From positions 1-64,000 of the forward strand of contig DLCK01000034.1 of assembly GCA_002480565.1 (NCBI GenBank): a DNA stretch of 64,000 nucleotides. The letters are read 5' to 3'. Numbering within the stretch: position 1 is the first letter of the stretch; every line of letters starts with the position of its first letter. A program made the position numbers and the translations under genes. This document shows, piece by piece, positions 43,782 through 53,903 of this stretch. This DNA is from Phycisphaerales bacterium UBA7800. GTDB taxonomy: Bacteria; Planctomycetota; Phycisphaerae; Phycisphaerales; Phycisphaeraceae. Under the pieces are notes generated by a model, which was not told the origin of the DNA, made no database searches, and saw only the letters and a program-made list of their open reading frames with translations.

Positions 43782-44162
43782 AAAAACATTAAAGAGTCGT
43801 TGTTACATTTTGGATACTCAAAATTATAATTTAGTCATATCAAAATATCATGCCGGCTTTGCGATGGCAAGTCGATTAATAATAGGTTTTAGATGTCTTT
43901 ATATGGCATCTGTAGCAACATTGGCTAATTGCTTGAGTGTCTTAAGTGTTACCTGGCAAGAATCTTGAAAAATGATGGAATTGGGTGAGGTATTTTGATT
44001 TGCCCACTGTTCCCCAAGGTGTTGTCTTTGCTTTGTGTAGCGTTATAGGTCTAACGCGATTGTTGATTATTTTGATCTGTAACAAGAAAGGACATTAAAG
44101 CAGGAAGGCTAAGAACAAGGTGAAGGTTGGAGGGCAGAGGATGCAGGTTTGGATAGCGCATT

Positions 44163-44193
44163 AAAAAACCTGCCACCGATGGGCAGGTTTTTT
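44163..44193. terminator. Bidirectional terminator
   Basis: AAAAAACCTGCC-ACCGAT-GGGCAGGTTTTTT is a perfect stem with A- and T-runs. It ends the pseudopilin-repeat transcript from the right. The remaining gap 43802-44273 shows nothing else I can support. Confidence 0.9.
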
Positions 44194-44273
44194 GCACGGA
44201 ATGGAATCATGTGTGCGTTGGAATTTAGTCTGATGCCTCGAAGCGTTTTTTACATCGGTCAAGGCTTTGGGTT

Positions 44274-46307
<2,034 letters not shown>

Positions 46308-46670
46308 GGCCCATTTCTCCTTGCGGAAATCCTGGATAGGTCCGCGTGACTGTTCAATAGAACGATGTGAAAAGGGGCAATGTGAATATAGATAAGATGA
46401 AAAGATGGTTAAGTGTGGCGGCTTGTAGTGATCGTAATGATTAAAAGGATTGGGCAAGGCTGAAAAGACATTGAGGCTGATGTCACGTGTTAAATGGATG
46501 TCATTTCAAGCATTCGTCTGCATGTGAAATCAACGTCATGATTGGCAAGGTGCGATCTTTGCCAGGTGTTCATGCTCTCTTGACAATGAAACATGCTTTT
46601 AGGGGGTCGCAATTCGTAATCTCCGCAGCCGGTGATATCCTATTGTTCTCACAAAAGCCAAGCCGCGCTT

Positions 46671-46699
46671 TTGACAGTTTCCCTCTTAGCGGGCAAAAT
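46671..46699 (+). promoter_or_regulatory. Likely kdgK promoter
   Basis: TTGACA (46671-46676), 17-base spacer, CAAAAT (46694-46699), about 60 bases before the ATG. The rest of the divergent gap 46308-46670 has an open frame without codon or ribosome-site support. Confidence 0.4.
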
Positions 46700-46762
46700 G
46701 ATTCGACCCGCTACGAATCCGCAGCTTTTGCACCTTTTAACCCTCTTTGGAGAGTGTCTACG

Positions 46763-47857
46763 ATGGGACTGAACATCCGCAGTAAAGATGAATGTGAACT
46801 GGACCTGGTGTCCTTGGGTGAATGTATGATCCGTCTGAGCCCTGAAGGCCACGGGCGTATCGAGTTTGCCAAAAAGTTGGAAGTCTATGTCGGTGGTGGC
46901 GAATTCAACGTTGCCTACGCTTTGGCGCGACTTGGATTGCGTACCGGTTGGGTGGGGGGCCTGGTGGATAACCCGGTCTCCGCGATTGCTTTGAACCATG
47001 CCCGTGGCGTGGGCATGGATGTCGAACATGTCGTGCATATGCCTTACGACGGCGTGGGTCGCAAAGCACGCATGGGCCTGAACTTCACCGAAGTCGGCGT
47101 CGGTCCCCGTTCGGCGGTCACCTTGTACGACCGTGGTCATTCAGCCACCGCCAACATGAAGCCTGGCGATGTGGACTGGAAAAAACTCTTTGCTGATCGC
47201 GGTGTTCGCTGGCTGCACACCGGCGGTATTTTCACCTGCTTAAGCGAGTCCACCCAACTCGTCGCAGCCGAAGCCCTCAAAGCTGCTCACGAAGCTGGCA
47301 CCATTGTCTCTTATGACCTGAACTTCCGCTCGAAGCTCTGGTCTTCCGAAACAGCTATCAAAACCACCAAGCCCTTGATGCAATATATCGACTGCTTGAT
47401 TGGTAACGAAGAAGACTTCCAACAGGTCCTGGGCTATGAAGTCGAAGGTGCCGACGTCGAAAGTGGTGGCGAACTGCCCATCGAACGTTACAAGGACATG
47501 GTTCGCCAGGTTGCCAAGGATTATCCCAACATCAAGATCGTGGGCACCACGCTCCGCGAAGTCATCAATGCGACCGAAAACAACTGGTCTGCCATTTTGT
47601 ATGACGCTGAAAAAGACGTCTTCTATCACGGTCCGAACTTCGAACGCCTGATCCTCGAAGATCGCGTGGGTGGCGGTGACGGTTTTGCATCCGGTTTCTC
47701 ATATGCCTTCCTCGCGGGTAAGTCCGCCGAAGAAGCAGTCAACTGGGGGACCTGTCATGGCGCGATGCTCATGACCACCCGCGGCGACACTTCCGAGATC
47801 ACCCTCAAGGAACTGCAACACGTCGTCGGTGGCGGCGGTGCTCGCATCGTCCGGTAA
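46763..47857 (+). CDS. kdgK: PfkB-family 2-keto-3-deoxygluconate kinase
   Basis: About 364 residues. PfkB signature 1 is VGGGEFNVAYALARLG and signature 2 is DRVGGGDGFASGFSYAFL with the catalytic Asp; the usual GAGD reads GGGD. LGECMIRLSPEG at the N-terminus and YDLNFRSKLW resemble KDG kinases. It would phosphorylate KDG produced from uronates, linking pectin or alginate breakdown to central metabolism. The ATG at 46763 has GGAGAG eight bases upstream; the open frame continues to 46487 without support. KdgK versus another PfkB sugar kinase is not fully settled. Confidence 0.82.
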   Translation: MGLNIRSKDECELDLVSLGECMIRLSPEGHGRIEFAKKLEVYVGGGEFNVAYALARLGLRTGWVGGLVDNPVSAIALNHARGVGMDVEHVVHMPYDGVGRKARMGLNFTEVGVGPRSAVTLYDRGHSATANMKPGDVDWKKLFADRGVRWLHTGGIFTCLSESTQLVAAEALKAAHEAGTIVSYDLNFRSKLWSSETAIKTTKPLMQYIDCLIGNEEDFQQVLGYEVEGADVESGGELPIERYKDMVRQVAKDYPNIKIVGTTLREVINATENNWSAILYDAEKDVFYHGPNFERLILEDRVGGGDGFASGFSYAFLAGKSAEEAVNWGTCHGAMLMTTRGDTSEITLKELQHVVGGGGARIVR

Positions 47858-47890
47858 GTCATCTAGACTGACAGTTTTGTAATCAAAATG

Positions 47891-47925
47891 CCGCTCCGAG
47901 TTGATAATCACTCGGAGCGGTTTTT
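47891..47925 (+). terminator. Terminator after kdgK
   Basis: CCGCTCCGAG and CTCGGAGCGG form a perfect ten-base-pair stem around a ten-base loop, followed by TTTTTATTT. Confidence 0.92.
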
Positions 47926-48070
47926 ATTTAGTCGTTAATGAATACAGGCAGATATAACTTTAGTTAAGTCTTGTGTTCGACAAGCCGAATAGAAACTACA
48001 CATGGTGGATTTAACAAGTCCATATTTAAAAACTAAATGATCTCTGATTGATGTATCAAGGAGATACCCG

Positions 48071-50062
48071 ATGAGAATGACGATGTCCCGCCGCATCTGC
48101 CTTTCGTTTCTATCCATCGTTTTGTTAATGGCCTTTACTGCCATCTTTATTTATCGCTCAGCAGTTTCTGTCGAAAAGAATACAGCAATGGCTCAGCGCT
48201 ATCAGGGCTGGAGTTCATTGGTGACCGAAAAAGAAGTCGATCATCTGGCATGGGTCAATAAGCTCAACCAGACCGTGGTCAACAACCTTGATTCAGTCAC
48301 CGTGCAGACCGATGACCACAAGTGCGCGATGGGCAAATGGCTCTTTGGCGAAGAGTCCAAGCAACTTGCTCAGGAAGATGCTGAGAGTCAGAAAATTCTC
48401 AATCAACTTATTGAACACCATCACCAACTGCATCAAAGTGCGATTGCTATTGACGAATCATGGGAACAGGTTCAACTTGGGTTGGAAAAGAAACTCCACC
48501 AAATTGTCCTGGCACATATGAATTGGGTCCAATCCGTCAGCAATGCCATCATGACACAACAGGATCAACTCAAAGTCGCAACCGATCCTACAGGCTGCAT
48601 CATGGGGAAATTTTTGCAGTCCGATGAACTCAAGCAATGGCAAAATCAAAATCCGTTGCTCGAACAGATCGTTCAAAAAGTGGTCAAGCCCCATGAAGCA
48701 TTACATGCATCGGCAGTGCAAATTGATAGCAAACTCAAAGACGGTGCATATGACGACGCAATGAACGTTTTCAAATCCCAATCACTTACTGCAATGGATA
48801 CGATCATCGAATCGTTCGACACGGCCTTGGAGCAGCAGGATCATAAACATACTGCGCAAGGTCAGGCCGTCGCCTTGCTCAAAACCAAGACCTATCCCAT
48901 TCTCGAAAATGTCCGTCAGGTGATGGGCCAATTCAAAGAACGACTTAACACGCTCAAAGATGAGAAACTGGCTCAACAGCATGCAGCTATTACGCAAATG
49001 GTGATGGTGAGTCTGGTGGCAACCTTGATCGGAATTGGCTTTGCCATCATGGTTGGACTTTGGCTGCGTCGCTCGATTATGCAAGGTATCCGTGATGTGC
49101 CCATGCGATTGCAGGAAATTGCCAAGGGTGATTTAACGGTCACAGTCGATGAATCACGCAGCGATGAATTTGGTGAAATGGGCAAGTGGGTCAATGTCTT
49201 TATCCGCAAGATTCACGGGTTGGTTTCTGATGTCTCCAAGTCAACGCATTCGGTATCAAGTGCCTCTGCCCAGATTGCCAGCAGCTCCGAGGAGTTGGCT
49301 CGTGGGATGCATGAACAACAGTCGCAAAATTCCCAAATCTCGGCAGCCATAGAACAGATGTCTTCGAGTATTGTTGAAGTCGCTCGTCAAAGTACCCTAG
49401 CTGCACAAAGCGCCAAAGAAGCCGGCGAGCAGGCTTCACGCGGCAGTGAAGTTGTGAATGAAACCATTGCCGGGATCAAAAATTTGGCGCAAGTCGTCAA
49501 TCGCTCGTCTAAAGCTGTTGATGAGTTGGGCCAACGCAGTGAAAAGGTTGGCCAGATCATCGGCGTGATCAACGAAATTGCAGATCAAACCAACCTGCTT
49601 GCACTCAACGCTGCCATTGAAGCAGCCAGAGCCGGTGAACATGGGCGCGGGTTTGCGGTCGTTGCCGATGAAGTTCGTAAACTTGCCGAGCGCACCACCC
49701 AGGCGACCGAAGAAGTTGGTCAGACCATTGAGGCGATTCAGCGTGAAACATCCGAAGCTGTGCGACAGATGGATGAAGGTGAAAACAGTGTCACCGCAGG
49801 CGTGTCTTTAGCAGAGAATGCCGGCGAATCGTTGAAGCAAATTCTTGAAGGTTCGCGAAATGTCACCGAAATGATCCGAGGCATCGCTGCGGCAACCGAA
49901 GAGCAATCATCCGTCGCCCAGCAGGTGGCAATGAGTATCGAAACCATTAATGCTGTCAGTGGCCAAGCTGCCGTTGGTGCCGAACAAGGTGCCCAGGCCG
50001 CTGGAAGTCTAAGTCAGCAAGCCGAAGGACTCAACGGACTTGTTGCACAGTTTAAACTGTAA
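48071..50062 (+). CDS. Methyl-accepting chemotaxis protein with two CZB domains
   Basis: 663 residues. TM1 is at 10-30 and TM2 at about 310-332. Between them lie two CZB zinc-binding domains with ligands H58, C85, H117, H121 and H149, C176, H208, H212, an exact 91-residue offset. A HAMP domain follows (about 333-385), then the methylation helices and the hairpin tip (ADQTNLLALNAAIEAARAGE). The topology places the CZB domains in the periplasm, whereas most CZB domains are cytoplasmic. The ATG has AAGGAG seven bases upstream. It should signal through CheW/CheA, which are not in the window. Confidence 0.93.
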   Translation: MRMTMSRRICLSFLSIVLLMAFTAIFIYRSAVSVEKNTAMAQRYQGWSSLVTEKEVDHLAWVNKLNQTVVNNLDSVTVQTDDHKCAMGKWLFGEESKQLAQEDAESQKILNQLIEHHHQLHQSAIAIDESWEQVQLGLEKKLHQIVLAHMNWVQSVSNAIMTQQDQLKVATDPTGCIMGKFLQSDELKQWQNQNPLLEQIVQKVVKPHEALHASAVQIDSKLKDGAYDDAMNVFKSQSLTAMDTIIESFDTALEQQDHKHTAQGQAVALLKTKTYPILENVRQVMGQFKERLNTLKDEKLAQQHAAITQMVMVSLVATLIGIGFAIMVGLWLRRSIMQGIRDVPMRLQEIAKGDLTVTVDESRSDEFGEMGKWVNVFIRKIHGLVSDVSKSTHSVSSASAQIASSSEELARGMHEQQSQNSQISAAIEQMSSSIVEVARQSTLAAQSAKEAGEQASRGSEVVNETIAGIKNLAQVVNRSSKAVDELGQRSEKVGQIIGVINEIADQTNLLALNAAIEAARAGEHGRGFAVVADEVRKLAERTTQATEEVGQTIEAIQRETSEAVRQMDEGENSVTAGVSLAENAGESLKQILEGSRNVTEMIRGIAAATEEQSSVAQQVAMSIETINAVSGQAAVGAEQGAQAAGSLSQQAEGLNGLVAQFKL

Positions 50063-50133
50063 AATAAAAACAAGCTGACGTTGTCCGCATCGTCCGGTAA
50101 CGATTAGAGTTTGTTCCATAATGCGCTTTACAA

Positions 50134-50162
50134 ACACTCAGGTGACTGCCTGGGTGTATTGT
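50134..50162 (+). terminator. Possible terminator between the chemoreceptor genes
   Basis: ACACTCAGG pairs with CCTGGGTGT (one mismatch) and is followed by ATTGTTAT. The T-run is weak. Confidence 0.4.
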
Positions 50163-50300
50163 TATGGGTAAAATAGATACAAAAGTGTAGCTTCTCTTAA
50201 CTTTGTGAAGTATCGGACCGAATGAATGACCAGTTAGTGCTTGTACAGCCGACCTCCGCCATCGGTTCTTAAAAACTGGTTTCATACACAAAGGTCCACT

Positions 50301-51929
50301 ATGAAACTCACCATTGCGCGGCGTATCGGTCTCTCATTTCTACTCATTGTCACACTCATGATCATCACAGCTGTTTCGGTGTTGAATTCTGTGAGTACGG
50401 TTAAGCATGAAGAACACCATGCAGCAGAATTCCAGGGATGGGGCCGACTGCTTGTTGAAAAAGAAGTCGACCACCTGGCATGGGTCAATGCTCTAAATCA
50501 CACCTTCCTGCAAAACCAGCCCAAGGTCACCGTGCAAACCGATGACCACAAATGTGGCATGGGCAAATGGCTCTTTGGAGAGCAGGCAGCGGAACTGGCA
50601 TCGGAAGATAAACCGTCAGCTGATATCCTCAAAGTGCTGGTCGACAAGCATCATCAATTACATACCAGTGCGATTGCCATTGGCCAACAGTGGCAAAAGG
50701 ATCAACAAGCTGGCGGTGAATCCAAAGCCGTAGCAATGCTCAAAACGGATGTGGATCCGATTCTCAAAGAAGTCCGCCAAACCATGGGGCTATTGCGGGA
50801 TCGGCTGGGCGTGCTTGAAAAACAGAAAGTCCAAATTCAAGACGATGCCATCGCCAGTATGCAATGGGTGAGTATGTCAACGACTTTCCTTGGCATTGCC
50901 GTTTCCATCATTGTCGGACTATGGCTTGGGCGCAGTATTCTCCGAGCGATACGGGATGTGACTGAACGGATCAAAGACATCGCTCAAGGTGAAGGTGATC
51001 TGACGAAATATGTCGATGAGGCGCGTCAGGATGAATTTGGCGAAATGGGTAAATGGATTAATACCTTCATCCGCAAGATTCACCGTGTCATCAGTGACGT
51101 GACTGCTTCGACCAATCAAGTTGCCAGTGCGTCAGCCCAGATTGCAGCCACATCCGAAGAGATGTCCACTGGCTTGACCCAGCAGCAATCCCAGAACGCA
51201 CAGATTTCTGCTGCCATGGAAGAGATGTCCGCCAGCATCGTGGAGGTTTCTCAGCAAAGTATGAATGCCGCCCAGACGGCGGATCGCGCCGGTGAGCAGG
51301 CCATGCAAGGTAGCCAAGTCGTCGAGCAAACCGTCAACGGCATCAAGTCGCTTGCTCAGGTGGTCAACCTTTCTTCCCAGGCCGTTGGTGAGTTGGGTAA
51401 GCGCAGTGAGAAAATCGGACAGATCATCGACGTGATTAATGACATTGCTGACCAGACGAATCTACTTGCACTTAACGCAGCCATTGAAGCAGCACGTGCC
51501 GGTGAACATGGACGCGGTTTTGCAGTCGTTGCCGATGAAGTCCGTAAACTTGCAGAACGAACCACCAAGGCGACTGAAGAAGTCGGTGACACCATCAAAG
51601 CCATTCAGCGCGAAACAGGCGAAGCGGTTAAACGAATGGATCAAGGCGAAACCAGTGTCCGTGAAGGTGTCGACATGGCCGAAAAAGCCGGCCAATCCCT
51701 GGAGGAAATTCTAAACGGTTCACGTCAGGTCTCCGAGTTGATCCGTAACATTGCAGCAGCCACCGAGCAGCAGACCAGCGCATCGCAACAGGTGGCAGAG
51801 GGTGTCGAAAAGATCAACGCAGTGAGCAGTCAGTCTGCCGTCGGCGCCGAACAGGCCGCTCAAGCCGCAGTCAATCTCAACAATCAAGCCGAAGAACTCA
51901 ACCGACTCGTCGGACAGTTCAAGCTGTAA
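50301..51929 (+). CDS. Methyl-accepting chemotaxis protein with one CZB domain
   Basis: 542 residues, a paralogue of the preceding gene. TM1 is at 8-30. One CZB domain has H58, C85, H117 and H121 at the same positions as the first domain of its neighbour. A linker with VDPILKEVRQTMG follows, then TM2 near 200-220, HAMP, and the signalling hairpin (ADQTNLLALNAAIEAARAGE). It lacks the second CZB repeat. The ATG at 50301 has AAAGG six bases upstream; the frame is open to 50241 without support. Probable role: sensing zinc- or redox-related signals (for example HOCl) outside the membrane. Confidence 0.93.
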   Translation: MKLTIARRIGLSFLLIVTLMIITAVSVLNSVSTVKHEEHHAAEFQGWGRLLVEKEVDHLAWVNALNHTFLQNQPKVTVQTDDHKCGMGKWLFGEQAAELASEDKPSADILKVLVDKHHQLHTSAIAIGQQWQKDQQAGGESKAVAMLKTDVDPILKEVRQTMGLLRDRLGVLEKQKVQIQDDAIASMQWVSMSTTFLGIAVSIIVGLWLGRSILRAIRDVTERIKDIAQGEGDLTKYVDEARQDEFGEMGKWINTFIRKIHRVISDVTASTNQVASASAQIAATSEEMSTGLTQQQSQNAQISAAMEEMSASIVEVSQQSMNAAQTADRAGEQAMQGSQVVEQTVNGIKSLAQVVNLSSQAVGELGKRSEKIGQIIDVINDIADQTNLLALNAAIEAARAGEHGRGFAVVADEVRKLAERTTKATEEVGDTIKAIQRETGEAVKRMDQGETSVREGVDMAEKAGQSLEEILNGSRQVSELIRNIAAATEQQTSASQQVAEGVEKINAVSSQSAVGAEQAAQAAVNLNNQAEELNRLVGQFKL

Positions 51930-51984
51930 TTGTTCATGTTGCTCGCAGTTGCTGGTGTTCTCCATCAAACCACAAGTGCGCAAA

Positions 51985-52017
51985 GAAAAAGCCCGGGAGT
52001 GTGAGCCGGACTTTTTC
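51985..52017 (+). terminator. Terminator after the second chemoreceptor gene
   Basis: AAAAAGCCCGGG and GCCGGACTTTTT form a G-U-tolerant stem with a terminal T-run, about 55 bases after the stop. The gap 52018-52232 shows nothing else. Confidence 0.75.
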
Positions 52018-52232
52018 CGATGAGGAAATGAGCAGTTGTGTGTGATGATGCAGGCTGTCAGCTGTTTATCCAATCATCAGGTTTAAAACCCGAACCGTCA
52101 CATGGGCCATTTAACATGCGTATTGCCTCCAAGTTTCCCGCTTAAAAGCAAGTCGTCAATGTTGAATCCAACCCGGAGCCCATGTGCGGTTCGAGACTGA
52201 CTCCCCTCGGTAAAATCAAATTTTGCAACTTG

Positions 52233-52373
52233 TTATGCTGCTGGGGTCTTGGCGATGACGTACGCCGTAAGTGTGAGTATGCACAAAATGGTTATCCCCG
52301 TGCATGTGAGTCCAAGGTAATGAGCGGCCCATTGTCCAGTGCCGTTATTTTGTACGGATTGACTGTCATTCAT
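52233..52373 (-). CDS. Small single-pass membrane protein, 46 aa
   Basis: A 46-residue frame with one membrane segment (AHYLGLTCTGITILCILTLT followed by AYVIA) after a short polar N-terminus (MNDSQSVQNNGTGQW) and a tiny KTPAA tail. The ATG at 52373 has AAAGGTG nine bases upstream, and a consensus-like promoter (TTGACA, 16 bases, TATTTT) lies 48-75 bases further upstream. These independent signals support a real gene despite its size. It lies after the PfkB gene terminator and so is separately transcribed. Function unknown; resembles small membrane regulators or respiratory-complex subunits only in general form. Confidence 0.6.
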   Translation of the reverse strand: MNDSQSVQNNGTGQWAAHYLGLTCTGITILCILTLTAYVIAKTPAA

Positions 52374-52401
52374 GTCTGTTCACCTTTGTTAAATAAAAGC
52401 A

Positions 52402-52448
52402 ATTGAGACTCCATCTCAATAAAATACCAGATTGCAAATAGATGTCAA
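52402..52448 (-). promoter_or_regulatory. Promoter and initial hairpin of the 46-aa membrane protein gene
   Basis: Minus strand: TTGACA (52443-52448), 16-base spacer, TATTTT (52421-52426). Immediately after the -10 is a perfect inverted repeat ATTGAGA-N5-TCTCAAT (52402-52420) at the expected transcript start; it could be an operator or a 5' stabilising hairpin. Confidence 0.55.
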
Positions 52449-52471
52449 CCACTTTCTTTGTGCATTGGCAT

Positions 52472-52516
52472 AAAAAAAAACGCAGACACCGTGATGATGT
52501 CTGCGTTTGTATTTTG
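52472..52516. terminator. Terminator downstream of the PfkB kinase gene
   Basis: AAACGCAGAC and GTCTGCGTTT form a perfect ten-base-pair stem (52478-52487, 52499-52508) with an A-run on the left (T-run for the minus strand) and TTTGTATTTT on the right. Confidence 0.88.
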
Positions 52517-52522
52517 TCTTCA

Positions 52523-52549
52523 AATAGCTGCATCACTGCGTGATGCTGA
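52523..52549 (+). repeat. REP-like hairpin, copy 4 (GCATCAC stem)
   Basis: AATAGCT, then the stem-loop GCATCAC-TGC-GTGATGC, then TGA. The stem differs from copy 3 at one position on each arm in a compensating way. It lies just after the PfkB stop, next to the terminator. Confidence 0.7.
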
Positions 52550-52563
52550 TGTCTTGTTCCTGT

Positions 52564-53712
52564 TTACTCAGCAGGGGGCAGATCGCCGCAGAATTCGATC
52601 ATTTGCTGCAACGTCGCACTGCCGGCATTGCGGACATAAAAACCACTGGCGGCAGTACCGGTACACAGCGCTTGAGCAACTGGCAGACCAGCTAAAAGTC
52701 CAAGGCAGAAGCCAGCGTTGAAGTTGTCGCCGGCACCCGTCGAGAGCTTGGGCTTCTTGACGAACGGGCCCTGGAAACGGGCCTGCTCCACGCCATGCTC
52801 GGTCTTCACGGCGGCCGCGGCACAACTGCGCGGGTGGATCACCACCGCCTTGATGTCCAGTTTTTCACGAATCCGCTGAGCAGTGTATTCAATTTGAGCT
52901 TCTGCATCATCCTGGACTTCGATAGCCAACACCTTGGCGATCTGCGTGGACTCGGCAAGGTTCAAACCCAACACCACGTCCGCAAGCTTGCTCATCGCAG
53001 TCAGACGTTTAAGGGCATCGGCAATATCATCAATCGTACGCTTGGCCGGGTCCGCCAGGTCGACAAAGATCATGCGCTTCTTGCCATTGACGTCACTTGC
53101 CACCGCAGGCAGGATGTCGTTGATGAGCATGTCCCAGATGCTGTTGAGTTTGGTGAGCATCGTCCAGTTGACCATCCCCAGAAAACTGGTGTCGCCGATG
53201 ATCTGTTGGAACTTGCCTTTGCCCAGCACTTCGTTGAGGACGTCGGCATTGACGTCCTTAAGCGATGAGTGTTTGCCCATCATCAATTTGCCATCTTCAA
53301 ATTCCAACGCATCGGTATAACCCGGGTCGGCGATGGAGTGGATGGTTGCAATCTCTGCAAAGGGCAGGAATACTTCATCAAGACTCGGATGGCCGAGGTT
53401 CCCGATGTAGGTCACCGGCAGGCCGAACGATGCCATCGCGTTGGCCATGATCGGACCGTTACCACCGAGCTTGCGAAGCTTGGTCACCAACTCGATATTG
53501 GCTGATTCGCCAGCAGCAGCGACGATGCGCTCGCCATACTCTTTGATCGTTGGGATCGGCTGATAGTTGTCAGCATCCTGACGGGTCTTGACGACATCAA
53601 TGATCGAATCGACAAAGCCGTCAAAGCCAATGGTGGTCTTGACCGAATCAATGGTCTTGGAAAATTCTTTGAGGCCTTGCGATGCGGCCTGGGCGATTTC
53701 AGAGCGTTGCAT
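52564..53712 (-). CDS. PfkB-family carbohydrate kinase
   Basis: 382 residues. Signature 1 is KLGGNGPIMANAMASFG and signature 2 is LSTGAGDNFNAGFCLGLLAG with the catalytic Asp; GFDGFVDSIIDVV near the N-terminus binds substrate in this family. It is larger than ribokinase because of an extended central part (about residues 120-220). The sugar cannot be assigned. It lies between the chemoreceptors and a regulator-pseudopilin-glycosidase operon on the same strand, so it may use the released sugar. Confidence 0.87.
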   Translation of the reverse strand: MQRSEIAQAASQGLKEFSKTIDSVKTTIGFDGFVDSIIDVVKTRQDADNYQPIPTIKEYGERIVAAAGESANIELVTKLRKLGGNGPIMANAMASFGLPVTYIGNLGHPSLDEVFLPFAEIATIHSIADPGYTDALEFEDGKLMMGKHSSLKDVNADVLNEVLGKGKFQQIIGDTSFLGMVNWTMLTKLNSIWDMLINDILPAVASDVNGKKRMIFVDLADPAKRTIDDIADALKRLTAMSKLADVVLGLNLAESTQIAKVLAIEVQDDAEAQIEYTAQRIREKLDIKAVVIHPRSCAAAAVKTEHGVEQARFQGPFVKKPKLSTGAGDNFNAGFCLGLLAGLPVAQALCTGTAASGFYVRNAGSATLQQMIEFCGDLPPAE

Positions 53713-53869
53713 ATCTGAGTTCCTTCACTCCACGAGTTTTTGGTGTTTCATATAAGGCAGGGAGTCGGGAAGTTTATCAGATTACAAACGTTTGGGAAAG
53801 GGGATGGCCCGCATATCAATGGCACTGGATCAGTGTCAAACCGACTGTAGCGATTAGGTCTTGTTCCAG

Positions 53870-53892
53870 TTGCGACACTGCATGTTGCTGAT
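53870..53892 (+). repeat. Degenerate REP-like hairpin
   Basis: TTGCGACACTGCATGTTGCTGA resembles the REP-like consensus (GCAACAC-TGC-GTGTTGC) but its stem has two mismatches. It lies just downstream of the glycosidase gene end. Confidence 0.35.
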
Positions 53893-53903
53893 CAGCACAG
53901 ACT

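Noticed and set aside
52182..52406. 74-codon plus-strand frame
   Set aside because: No ribosome site and Cys-rich atypical sequence; the minus-strand 46-aa frame has promoter, ribosome site and membrane helix.
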